Below, in pieces: positions 52,256-60,720 of a DNA stretch of 64,000 nucleotides (position 1 is the first letter of the stretch; each line of letters starts with the position of its first letter). The position numbers and the translations under genes were made by a program. This DNA is from Niastella yeongjuensis (GTDB lineage: Bacteria > Bacteroidota > Bacteroidia > Chitinophagales > Chitinophagaceae): assembly GCF_900110245.1 (NCBI RefSeq), contig NZ_FOCZ01000020.1:1-64000 (forward strand), given 5' to 3'. The notes under the pieces are model-generated. The model made no database searches and had not been told where the DNA came from. It worked only from the letters and a program-made list of their open reading frames with translations.

Positions 52256-54260
52256 GGAATTCAATATTTATGGTGGTGCCTGCGCCGGGCGATGATTCAA
52301 TGTCGAGGTTACCTTTCAGGTAATCGACCCTGTTCTTTACATTCGTTAATCCGATCCCTTTTCCTACTGTTGCCTGTTCGGTTGTGAAGCCTTTGCCATT
52401 GTCTTCTACAGTGATGTAAAACGTATTTTCATTCATACTGCATTGCACCAGGATGGCAGTGGCGCCTGCATGGCGCACGGCATTGGTAAGCAATTCCTGT
52501 ACAATGCGAAAAATGGTCACCTGCATATCCTTTGCAATATTGTTTTCAATATTTAAAGCCTGAAAGTCTACCTGCAAAGCGGGTGAGGTAAAGGATTCAC
52601 AAGTTTCTTTCAACGCTATTTCCAATCCTGAATTCAATAACGACTCAGGCATCATATTTCGTGCTATCCGCCGCAATTCATTTACAGATCTGTCGAGCTG
52701 GTTAATGATCACCGGCAGATCTTTTGCGATCGCATCTTCATTGGTGGCGGGTGATAATCTCGACAGGTTGATCTTAACGCCCGCAAGCATACCGCCCAAC
52801 CCGTCGTGCAGATCGCCGGCCAGCCGTTTGCGCTCGCGTTCTTCGCCCTGTAATAATGCCGCAGCCAGCTTCAACTGTTGTTGCTGACTGATATCCTTCA
52901 GTTGTTGCTGATGACTCAATTCCCTCTGCGCAACCAGTTTGCGGCTGTTGCGGTAATACAACCAGCCCAAAATGGCCACTGCCAGCAGGAAAAGACTAAA
53001 GCCGGCAAACGAAAAGGCCAGCAATTGATTGTTGCGCGATTTCAGATCGGCTTTCTCTTTGGCTGCCTGCAACAAGGTGATCTTTTTCTGGTTCTCGGCA
53101 TTGTTGTATTTCTTCTCCAGTTCTATGATATCGTTCTGGAATTTGGCGTCGTACAGGCTATCGCTTAATTCAATGTATTGGGAGGCCCAGTCGTAGGCTG
53201 CCGATTTATTGCCTACTGCGGCATAGGTTTCTGCCAGGTCTTTGTAGTAAATGCGTTTATCGGTAATGAGCGTGAGCGGACTGTTGATCATCTCATGCAT
53301 CACCGTCAGCGCTGCGGTATAATCTTTTTTGCTGAGGAGGGCTTTGTATTTGGCGATCTTCAATCGTTTAACAGCATAGGCGGCACGGGGTTCATCCTTA
53401 CCCAATGCAATCCCTTTATCAAAACTGGCCACCGCTGCACTGTATTGTTTGTTGCGGTCGAAATAAGCGCCTTCGGCATAATAGTAAGTCAGGTACAGGT
53501 TCGAATTGGGTTTGGGCGCCAGAATACGGCTGGCTTTATCGAGGTATATTTTGGCAGAATCGAGCTTATGGCCATATACATAATTCTCCGCAGCATATAC
53601 ATTCACTTCTACCAGGGTTTCAATACGAATGGCATTATCCATGGCCGAGCGTTCAATATGATCGATGGCGCGAAGCAAATACCCGGCAGCATCCACGCGC
53701 CGGTCGGCATTCATAAAAACCGTGGCGATGGCCTTCTCCACATTGCCGATCAAAAAATCGTCTTCCGATTGTTTGGCAATGGGCAGGGCCTTGTTCACAA
53801 AAACATCCATGGCATCTTTTTCACCGCCCTTCATCTGTTGCAGGGTACCATAAGCGTGCAGTACGTACCCGCGCACCTTGTACGCTTCTTTATATGGGAA
53901 GTGCTGCAAGGCAGAATCGCCTTTCAGCAAAGTAGCTTCGATCGCTGCAATATTTCCGGCGGCATACAGGGTTTGGGCTTTATAAAACCAGGAGGCCGCT
54001 TCTGCAAACGAGTGTGGCTGACTTAAGGCAATACCGCGGTTGAGGTAATCCCTAATCTTGGCCGTATCGCCAATAAGCCGGCAAATGGAGGATAATTTAA
54101 GGTAGGCATAGGCTTTTGCACTATCAGTTGTTAGTGCCGCCGCCTCTTTTTCCTTTTTTGCCACATAGGCGGCATCGTCATCCAATGTGTAAACAAGCTG
54201 GGCGCTGCAAATGGGTACAATAATAAATAGGAACAGGATTGTGTAAAGCGTTCTTCTCAT
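52245..54260 (-). CDS. Sensor histidine kinase with periplasmic TPR domain
   Basis: A 671-aa kinase when started at ATG 54260 (MRRTLYTILFLFIIVPICSA signal peptide). About 400 residues of tetratricopeptide-like helices (YLNRGIALSQPHSFAEAASW, AYAVKRLKIAKYKALLSKKD) are followed by a transmembrane helix (FSFAGFSLFLLAVAILGWLY), a HisKA_3 domain with the phosphorylated His in GDLHDGLGGMLAG and a HATPase domain (LLTNAVRHAGA, VEDNGKGF, GIGLTNVKNRV). The TPR part probably senses a periplasmic partner. It passes phosphate to the adjacent NarL-type regulator. Confidence 0.88.
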   Translation of the reverse strand: MRRTLYTILFLFIIVPICSAQLVYTLDDDAAYVAKKEKEAAALTTDSAKAYAYLKLSSICRLIGDTAKIRDYLNRGIALSQPHSFAEAASWFYKAQTLYAAGNIAAIEATLLKGDSALQHFPYKEAYKVRGYVLHAYGTLQQMKGGEKDAMDVFVNKALPIAKQSEDDFLIGNVEKAIATVFMNADRRVDAAGYLLRAIDHIERSAMDNAIRIETLVEVNVYAAENYVYGHKLDSAKIYLDKASRILAPKPNSNLYLTYYYAEGAYFDRNKQYSAAVASFDKGIALGKDEPRAAYAVKRLKIAKYKALLSKKDYTAALTVMHEMINSPLTLITDKRIYYKDLAETYAAVGNKSAAYDWASQYIELSDSLYDAKFQNDIIELEKKYNNAENQKKITLLQAAKEKADLKSRNNQLLAFSFAGFSLFLLAVAILGWLYYRNSRKLVAQRELSHQQQLKDISQQQQLKLAAALLQGEERERKRLAGDLHDGLGGMLAGVKINLSRLSPATNEDAIAKDLPVIINQLDRSVNELRRIARNMMPESLLNSGLEIALKETCESFTSPALQVDFQALNIENNIAKDMQVTIFRIVQELLTNAVRHAGATAILVQCSMNENTFYITVEDNGKGFTTEQATVGKGIGLTNVKNRVDYLKGNLDIESSPGAGTTINIEFHVG

Positions 54261-54436
54261 TGCTGTTATACGTTTGGCCGTTCGATTAAACGTCAAAAAT
54301 AATCGAATACCCATACCTTTTAAATTTCATATTAAAAATACCGGAAAACCAGTAGAAAGAATTACTTAACCACCGGTATATGCGGCACTTTAATGCGTTT
54401 ATAATTTTGTTTCAATTTTTAAATCAATAACGGAAC

Positions 54437-55006
54437 ATGAAAAAAATAGCTTTAGTGCTGTTTATTGCAATTATCTCCGCAACAACCACACACGCTCAGT
54501 TTTTTGAAAAAGGTACAAACGTTGTCAGCGCCGGAATAGGACTTGGCGGTAATTTCGGCAGCTATACGTATGGCTCACAAACACCCGGTTTAAGTCTGCA
54601 ATATGAAAGAGGCGTTTGGGACATTGGCGGTCCCGGCGTGATCAGTTTAGGCGGTTATTTAGGTACTAAGAGTTACAAATATTCCGAGGATTACGGTCCA
54701 TATCACGCCACGCACAAATGGAATTATACGATTATTGGTTTACGCAGCGCGTACCATTACAATGGCATCAACAATAAAAAGTTCGATGTATATGGTGGCC
54801 TGATGTTATCGTATAACATCCTTAGCTATAAATACAGCGACAATGCCGGCAACAATGGTTTCCATGCAGCGGGCAGTTATAACAGCGGCCTGGGGCTTTC
54901 TGCCTTTGTTGGCGGCCGCTATCTGTTCACAGAGCATATTGGCGCTTTTGCCGAACTGGGTTATGGTGTTTCTATCCTGAACCTTGGTTTAGCTATTAAA
55001 TTCTAA
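54437..55006 (+). CDS. Small outer-membrane beta-barrel protein
   Basis: A 189-aa exported protein. Signal peptide MKKIALVLFIAIISATTTHA, then alternating amphipathic strands rich in Gly, Tyr and Ser (VVSAGIGLGGNFGSYTYGSQ; GLGLSAFVGGRYLFTEHIGA) ending in LGLAIKF with a terminal Phe, as in BamA-assembled barrels. Function unknown. Divergent from the histidine kinase. Confidence 0.75.
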   Translation: MKKIALVLFIAIISATTTHAQFFEKGTNVVSAGIGLGGNFGSYTYGSQTPGLSLQYERGVWDIGGPGVISLGGYLGTKSYKYSEDYGPYHATHKWNYTIIGLRSAYHYNGINNKKFDVYGGLMLSYNILSYKYSDNAGNNGFHAAGSYNSGLGLSAFVGGRYLFTEHIGAFAELGYGVSILNLGLAIKF

Positions 55007-55017
55007 GCCCCCTCCAA

Positions 55018-55042
55018 CCTCCCCCCATTAGGGGGAGGCTTT
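55018..55042 (+). terminator. Rho-independent terminator
   Basis: CCTCCCCC and GGGGGAGG form a GC-rich stem 11 bp after the barrel gene stop, followed by CTTTCC. A simple CTTACCTCTTACTTC repeat follows at about 55046-55090. Confidence 0.6.
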
Positions 55043-55180
55043 CCTATTTCTTACTTCTTACCTCTTACTTCCTACCTCTTACTTCTTTAATAATAACCCT
55101 GATCAACTAAGTAATAAACATCCCCGCTCACACAATATTTCGCTTCCATACCCACTCACCTTTAGCTATCTTGCTGCTTA

Positions 55181-56944
55181 TTGCTGTTATTTTGCATAAC
55201 AGATAATAAATTCAAAAAAACTGCATTTATATTAAGGCGCCATTCCTGCTACAATGGGGAATGGGTTAAACCCGAAAGGTCTATTTTGAAGCGTAGCATT
55301 GTTATACACAGGAAGATAACATGGTTATTACTTTTCTCCGTTATTACGCTTGGCGTAGCAAGCGGGTTTATCTATTCCGGCAAACAGAATATCGAAAAAA
55401 GCAATTCTTACATCAATCAAACCTACGAGACCATTGAAACACTTCAAATGGCCGTAACCTCGTTGTATGAAACAGGAGGTGTTACTTCCGCCCTGCTCGA
55501 TTCGCTGGAAAAGACAACGCAGGTAAACAAAGACCTCCAACATGCCCTTCCCACCCTGCGTGAATACGTTGCCGCTAAAAAACCTGTAGCAGAAATCAAA
55601 CAGCTGCTGTATTACATGCTCAACGAGGAAAAGCTATTACTGGCTGCCAGAAAGGATGCCAATATTCTGGTAAACCAGCATGTGGCCCTGGTGCTGATCC
55701 TGGGCCGGGTGGGCGCATTTCTTTTTGTAGTGATCATTTTGTTTATGGTAAACAATGACATTACCCAACACAAAACCACCCAGCGTAAATTGATTGCCGC
55801 TATTGCAGAAGCCCGGCAGGCCCGAAAAATGCAGGAACAATTTCTCGCCAACATGAGCCATGAAATCAGAACACCCATGAATGGCATCAAGGGCATGACC
55901 GATCTATTGCTGGAAACCCCGCTTAGCGAAAAACAGCAGGACATGGCAGGCATGATAAAACGTTCCATCAATACCCTGCTGGTGGTGATCAACGACATCC
56001 TCGATTTTTCTAAAATAAAAGCCGGCAAATTGCATATTGAAAAGATAGACCTCAGCATTCGTGAGGTATTGAACAGTACCCGTTCGCTTTTTGCACACCC
56101 GCTGCATTCAAAAGGATTGCAGCTGCAAATGTCAGTTGACCCTAACATCCCCGATTGTGTAACCGGCGACCCGCACCGGTTGAACCAGGTATTGAACAAC
56201 CTTATCAGCAACGCTATCAAATTCACCAACAAGGGCAGCATCAACATCGATGTAAGTATCCAGGAACAAACTGCTGAACAAATGGTCGTTTGTTTCAAAA
56301 TAACAGATACCGGTGTAGGCATCCCCGCCGAAAGCATCGGTTATATTTTCGACAGCTTTTCACAGGCCAGTCAGGATACTTCGCGCCGCTTTGGCGGTAC
56401 CGGACTGGGACTTACCATTTGCAAACAATTGCTGCAATTACAGGGCGGTGATATTTCCGTGACCAGCACCGTAGGCAAGGGTTCTGTTTTTCAATTTTAT
56501 CTGACCTATGGATTAACCAATAAACAGGCTCCCGAAGCGCCTGCACATTCCGGCACCCAGGAATACAACAACCTGCTGGCCGGTAAAAATGTACTGGTAG
56601 CTGAAGACAATGAAATAAACCAGAAGCTGATCGAATTTGTATTGCGCAAAGCCGGTGGTGCCGTAACCATCGCCAATAACGGCGAAGAAGCTGTGAAGTA
56701 TTTACAACAGGATAAGGTATACGACCTTATTATTATGGACCTGCAAATGCCTAAAATGGATGGCTATGCCACTACCTACTATATCCGTCATCAACTGCGT
56801 TTAACCACCCCCATCATTGCCATGACGGCTACTGCCATGAAAGATGAACAATGGCAGTGTTTGCATGCAGGCATGAATGAATATATGACAAAGCCATTCG
56901 AATTTGCAGAGCTGTACAAACGCATTGTGCAGTTGGTTGATTGA
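55181..56944 (+). CDS. Hybrid sensor histidine kinase
   Basis: A membrane kinase of up to 587 aa. Two transmembrane helices (TWLLLFSVITLGVASGFIYS; ALVLILGRVGAFLFVVIILF) flank a ~120-residue periplasmic helical domain. Then come HisKA (phospho-His in MSHEIRTPMNGIKGMTDLL), HATPase (NLISNAIKFTNKG, DTGVGIPAE, GGTGLGLTICKQLLQL) and a receiver domain with Asp in LIIMDLQMPKMDG. No output domain, so phosphate probably goes to a separate protein. No ATG start exists in frame: TTG at 55181 or TTG at 55286 (before KRSIVIHRK) are both possible. Confidence 0.85.
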   Translation: MLLFCITDNKFKKTAFILRRHSCYNGEWVKPERSILKRSIVIHRKITWLLLFSVITLGVASGFIYSGKQNIEKSNSYINQTYETIETLQMAVTSLYETGGVTSALLDSLEKTTQVNKDLQHALPTLREYVAAKKPVAEIKQLLYYMLNEEKLLLAARKDANILVNQHVALVLILGRVGAFLFVVIILFMVNNDITQHKTTQRKLIAAIAEARQARKMQEQFLANMSHEIRTPMNGIKGMTDLLLETPLSEKQQDMAGMIKRSINTLLVVINDILDFSKIKAGKLHIEKIDLSIREVLNSTRSLFAHPLHSKGLQLQMSVDPNIPDCVTGDPHRLNQVLNNLISNAIKFTNKGSINIDVSIQEQTAEQMVVCFKITDTGVGIPAESIGYIFDSFSQASQDTSRRFGGTGLGLTICKQLLQLQGGDISVTSTVGKGSVFQFYLTYGLTNKQAPEAPAHSGTQEYNNLLAGKNVLVAEDNEINQKLIEFVLRKAGGAVTIANNGEEAVKYLQQDKVYDLIIMDLQMPKMDGYATTYYIRHQLRLTTPIIAMTATAMKDEQWQCLHAGMNEYMTKPFEFAELYKRIVQLVD

Positions 56945-56983
56945 AATCTCCAACCCGTTATCTACACGAAGCCAAATTCGGAC

Positions 56984-57225
56984 TGGATGTATATTTTCCC
57001 GACAGACTGGGACCCCGGCGCCGCAGCCAGCTTCGGCACCACCACGCAATTCCAGGAATATAGAAAACTGGCTTCCACCAAAGGTATCCCTGCAGGTAAA
57101 GCCGGAGAGGCTGCCGATGCACTGGCCAAATCAACAAAAAAGATCGGGGCGGAGTATGTATTTCCTTACCTGGCGCATGCGCCCATGGAACCATTGAACT
57201 GCACCGTAAAAATTTGCTGCTTACA
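56984..57225 (+). pseudogene. Fragment of xanthine-dehydrogenase-family large subunit
   Basis: The plus-strand frame reads [40 protein letters not shown] and [12 protein letters not shown]. The [14 protein letters not shown] segment is a hallmark of molybdopterin-binding subunits of the xanthine dehydrogenase/isoquinoline 1-oxidoreductase beta type, normally ~750 aa. Only ~80 residues are left, without start or later domains. It ends where the antisense sulfatase fragment begins. Confidence 0.6.
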
Positions 57226-57539
57226 TCTTCATCAGGCAGGCCTATTTTATTACCGGGAGGAATAGGTGCATTCAACCCGCTGCGAGTGCAGTACCGGCCG
57301 GTTAAAAGCGACACACGCGACGGCGTGCAGGTAGGAGAAGAAACCATATACCCGGTGGCCTTGGTGCTTTTGGCTGCCAGCTGATCGAGAAAAGGAGTTT
57401 GAATAAGCGGGTTGCCATAACAACTCAGATCGCTTTAGCCCATATCGTCGGTAAGCACAATAATGATGTTGGGGCGTTGTGCGGCTGCCATTAATAACCG
57501 GATACAGAACAGGGCACTGAATAGCAGTCGTTTTTTCAT
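57217..57539 (-). pseudogene. Truncated arylsulfatase with nonsense codon
   Basis: From ATG 57537-57539 the minus strand reads MKKRLLFSALFCIRLLMAAA (signal peptide), QRPNIIIVLTDDMG, a TAA at 57435-57437 where sulfatases have Tyr (DDMGY-S), then [20 protein letters not shown] and the full activation signature [12 protein letters not shown]. After [11 protein letters not shown] the homology ends and the rest of a ~480-aa enzyme is missing. So an exported sulfatase gene was both truncated and stopped. Confidence 0.7.
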
Positions 57540-57644
57540 AGCTATGAAGATAGGTATTTAGCGAATTGTGCTCCAGTATTACCGGAACCTCATCGCCTAA
57601 TTTTAAAAACAAGAACCTTATTTATCACTTTAAACAAAAACTAC

Positions 57645-58385
57645 ATGAGGAACCGATCATTCCATCTTGCACTGCTTTTTGCTATAAGTTTTATAGCCTG
57701 CAAAAAGAACAACACCATTGAAACACCCGCACCCGACGACAATGCCAACAAAGTGTATGCTCACATCCTGAAGCTGGGTTTCCCCGCCAGTGAAATCGTT
57801 GACAAACCCGGTGAATTTATAGTCGAGGGGGATATTTCTTTTTCTAAAGACATGGTGGTACCCGACAAGGTGAGCACCGAACAATATTATACCGGCAGCC
57901 TGGTTAGCAGCACTAAAGTGACGAATATCCGGCTAAGAGTAGATGCGACCATGAGTTCCATGGCTTCGGAGATCAACTCGGCTATTGCCCAATGGAATGC
58001 CGTTCCCGGCAGCCGCATTCACTGGACGGTTGTGACCGGCACATACGATGTGCTGATCATTAACAGCAATTTGGGTAACGGGGTATGCGGTTCCGGCACC
58101 TTCCCTTCCGGGGGTAATGCGGGCGGTACCATCCGTATTAACAAAAACTATATTGCCGGTAATAGTTTTGCGCAACGGGCTCGTACCATTTGTCATGAAA
58201 TGGGTCACAACGTTTCATTCCGGCATACCAACTGGTCTTCTATCGGCGAATCATCTGCTACGGCCGTGCCCGGCGTTGGCGGCACCGATGCGTCCTCTAT
58301 TATGAACGGCGGCCAGTGCGGCAGCGGTGCTACCGTTCTTTCCACAAAAGACAAACAGGCGGCTGCAGTTCTGTACCCGCTCTAA
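57645..58385 (+). CDS. M57-like zinc metallopeptidase lipoprotein
   Basis: A 246-aa lipoprotein with lipobox ISFIAC (Cys19). The catalytic zinc motif HEMGHNVSFRH at residues 184-194 (HExxHxxxxxH) and a later SSIMNGGQCG Met-turn place it with the metzincin-like dual-action HEIGH peptidases (family M57). An N-terminal ~80-residue propeptide-like part precedes the catalytic domain. Probably attached to the outer membrane and acting on extracellular proteins or on itself. Monocistronic, with a terminator after it. Confidence 0.82.
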   Translation: MRNRSFHLALLFAISFIACKKNNTIETPAPDDNANKVYAHILKLGFPASEIVDKPGEFIVEGDISFSKDMVVPDKVSTEQYYTGSLVSSTKVTNIRLRVDATMSSMASEINSAIAQWNAVPGSRIHWTVVTGTYDVLIINSNLGNGVCGSGTFPSGGNAGGTIRINKNYIAGNSFAQRARTICHEMGHNVSFRHTNWSSIGESSATAVPGVGGTDASSIMNGGQCGSGATVLSTKDKQAAAVLYPL

Positions 58386-58402
58386 TGTATTTGGGTAGGT
58401 TA

Positions 58403-58434
58403 AGCATCCCGATTAAACCGGGATGCTTTTTTAT
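58403..58434 (+). terminator. Rho-independent terminator
   Basis: AGCATCCCG (58403-58411) and CGGGATGCT (58419-58427) form a perfect 9-bp stem followed by TTTTTT, 18 bp after the metallopeptidase stop. Confidence 0.85.
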
Positions 58435-58519
58435 TTACCGCCTAACGGAAATGTGCATTGTTTCCCTATACTTATCATGGAAGAAATGCGTAAATTTCTG
58501 GAGCCGTAATTGCTAACTT

Positions 58520-58768
58520 ATGCCAAAGCATTATTTCAACCGGTTGGAATACATCGACCGCCTTATCCGCATGAAGGGAACCGGTACACCAAAACAACTT
58601 GCAGAAAGGCTTCACATTTCAGAAAGTTTATTATACGAGTATCTATCGTTTATGAAAGAACAGGGCGCACCTATTGTATACAGCAAACTGCGCCAAAGCT
58701 ATTATTATGAACGTCAGGGTGGGTTCAACCTCCGGTTTATAAATGCGAATACGATTGGTGAAGATTAG
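58520..58768 (+). CDS. Small HTH DNA-binding protein
   Basis: An 82-aa protein with a winged-helix HTH_11/DeoR-like segment: RLEYIDRLIRMKGTGTPKQL followed by AERLHISESLLYEYLSFMKE. The C-terminus (SYYYERQGGFNLRF) may be the wing. Proteins of this type occur next to small secreted-peptide genes in Chitinophagaceae; here a DUF6520 gene follows 280 bp on. It probably controls that gene or itself. Confidence 0.75.
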   Translation: MPKHYFNRLEYIDRLIRMKGTGTPKQLAERLHISESLLYEYLSFMKEQGAPIVYSKLRQSYYYERQGGFNLRFINANTIGED

Positions 58769-59050
58769 GCTGCGCCGGCATTATTTTGTCTGTTTCACAA
58801 TTATTTTACTATTTCTGCATAAAGCCATTGGAAGGTTCCAGTGTTGCCGGTTATTACCTGAATCAGCTCAATACCGCTCTTAATATTATTTTTCCCTTGT
58901 TTTTTGTCAAATTGTGACATACCGTTGTTTAAAATATATAAGGCATGCTTTTACCATAAACTTATCCGGTCCCCGCACGCTACTCTATGATATGAATTCC
59001 AGTGTCGCTTCTTTATTAAAAACTTTCTATGACCATTTAAATTTTAAAGC

Positions 59051-59335
59051 ATGAAAAAGTGGAAATTACTTTTCATATCCATTGCTATTGTAATGGGTAT
59101 CGGGGGTGCTTTTGCCTCCAGCCTTACTAATTGCAGAACCTGTAAATCCGCTGTGCAATTCATTCCATGGAACGGTACATTTGTATATGCAGGTGAAGAG
59201 GGCGTTGATTATGCCTGCGTGGGAGGTGCCGGGATCTGCACTTATTACAAACCAGGCCTGGGGAGCCCCTATCTTCCCTGTCAATTCGGTTTTTACTATC
59301 CTATTTATGATGACGAACTCCACTCAAAAAAGTAG
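59051..59335 (+). CDS. DUF6520-family secreted peptide
   Basis: A 94-aa protein with a signal peptide (KWKLLFISIAIVMGIGGAFA). The mature part holds Cys pairs and EEGVDYACVGGAGICTYYKP, the pattern (GVDYxC...CTYYKP) of DUF6520 small proteins as I know it. Function unknown. Its stop codon (59333-59335) abuts the stop of the convergent SusD gene with no base between. Within the 280-bp gap upstream, TGTCA-N5-TGACA at 58905-58919 is a possible regulatory palindrome. Confidence 0.7.
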   Translation: MKKWKLLFISIAIVMGIGGAFASSLTNCRTCKSAVQFIPWNGTFVYAGEEGVDYACVGGAGICTYYKPGLGSPYLPCQFGFYYPIYDDELHSKK

Positions 59336-60700
59336 TCAATAGGTATTTTGATCGATATGTTTATTGAACCGGCGTACCTGCCCGGGTATCGGTAATGCGT
59401 ATCGCCGGCTGTTGGGAAACAGCTCATATGTTTGCCCTTGCACTGTTCGTGTCAGCGTAAGCAAAGTATCATTTACGTTTAACCGCCGGATATCGGTCCA
59501 CCGGAGTCCGCGGAAGATGAGCTCTTTTCTTCGCTCCAGAAGAATGATACTGAGTGCCATTTGGGGTGTGGATGCAGTATAGGGAACGTATTGTTCTGTT
59601 TTCCAACGGCTTTTCAGCAATTTATTTAAATAGAACAGAGCAGTATCTACCTCACCCTGCCGGGCATAACATTCCGCTACAATAAGGAATTGTTCTGCCG
59701 TATTCAAACCGGTGAACGGATAGAGCTTTCCAAAATAACCCGATTTGAAAACTGATGGCGGATTATTCTTTGTGAAAAAGAGGGCCCTTCGCAGATCACC
59801 GGTTTTATATTCCCGCAACAACGTGGAATCAACAAAGACCTGTCGTTTTATCATGGCTTCATACAATCCGTCGCCATCGCTGGCTATTCTGCTTTGGTAG
59901 AGCGTTTCTTTATTGGTAGCGCTTACAAGCAATGCAGCATTCGTTAACGCCGCATTGAAATTGATCAATGAATCATACACCAGCGATCTTTTTGCGGCAT
60001 CCAATGCCTGATCGTATACACCCATACTTAAATACACCCTGGCAAGCAACGCACAGGCTGCCGGCCGGCTGCTCCGATTAGGGTGTGCAGTATCTACTAT
60101 TGCCGGCAACAACCCGATTGCCGCCTCCAGGTCATCGATGATCTGTTGATAAGTAGCAGCCACAGAACTGCGTTTCAGGTCTTCATCCCGGTCGATGGTG
60201 AGCCGAAGGGGAATACCCGGCTCCTCCAAAGTATTAAGGGAATAGGGCAGCGCAAAGATCTGGGCTGCGTTAAAAAATGCAAAGCCACGTTTAAAGTAAG
60301 CATCACCTGCCAGGGGGTTTAACGTTTTCTCGTCGATGCTGCCCCGTAACCGTTTCACGCCCTCCAGTACATTATTGGCATAATATGCCTGCGCATACGC
60401 ATTGTTCCAGTCGGGCACTTCTTCCCCTTCATCAAATAAAAAATCTTTATGCAGATAGGCATTCACTATACTTTGCTTCAAACCCGGCAATGCAGATTCT
60501 ACGAAATAAAACTCGTCGCCACCAATAAAATTAAACGAAGTGGTTGGTGCAAACACTTCCTCATAATCCAGTAGGGCCTGGAGGTCAGCGGGTGTTGTGG
60601 GCACAATAATCGCAGTACCCTGTTTTTCTTTTAACAGGTCTTTTTTATTACAGGCTGTCGTTTGTAATAAAACCAACAGCAAAGCAATCGCATATTTCAT
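59336..60700 (-). CDS. SusD/RagB-like nutrient-binding lipoprotein
   Basis: A 454-aa outer-membrane lipoprotein when started at ATG 60700 (MKYAIALLLVLLQTTACNKK with lipobox Cys). SusD landmarks are KRGFAFFNAAQIFALPYSLN in the TPR scaffold and RRKELIFRGLRWTDIRRLNV near the C-terminus. It caps the SusC channel and binds the oligomer to be imported. It begins 20 bp after the SusC stop. No glycoside hydrolase or peptidase follows, so the substrate is unknown. Confidence 0.85.
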   Translation of the reverse strand: MKYAIALLLVLLQTTACNKKDLLKEKQGTAIIVPTTPADLQALLDYEEVFAPTTSFNFIGGDEFYFVESALPGLKQSIVNAYLHKDFLFDEGEEVPDWNNAYAQAYYANNVLEGVKRLRGSIDEKTLNPLAGDAYFKRGFAFFNAAQIFALPYSLNTLEEPGIPLRLTIDRDEDLKRSSVAATYQQIIDDLEAAIGLLPAIVDTAHPNRSSRPAACALLARVYLSMGVYDQALDAAKRSLVYDSLINFNAALTNAALLVSATNKETLYQSRIASDGDGLYEAMIKRQVFVDSTLLREYKTGDLRRALFFTKNNPPSVFKSGYFGKLYPFTGLNTAEQFLIVAECYARQGEVDTALFYLNKLLKSRWKTEQYVPYTASTPQMALSIILLERRKELIFRGLRWTDIRRLNVNDTLLTLTRTVQGQTYELFPNSRRYALPIPGQVRRFNKHIDQNTY

Positions 60701-60720
60701 ATTAATCTTGTGTCTATAAT

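Noticed and set aside
53178-54026. 282-aa plus-strand protein
   Set aside because: It is antisense to the TPR part of the histidine kinase; the composition reflects the opposite strand.
55612-56337. 241-aa minus-strand protein
   Set aside because: It is the antisense reading of the hybrid histidine kinase.
57250-57612. 120-aa minus-strand protein
   Set aside because: It is a shifted frame over the truncated sulfatase; the sulfatase frame with its signal peptide and CTPSR motif is the meaningful one.
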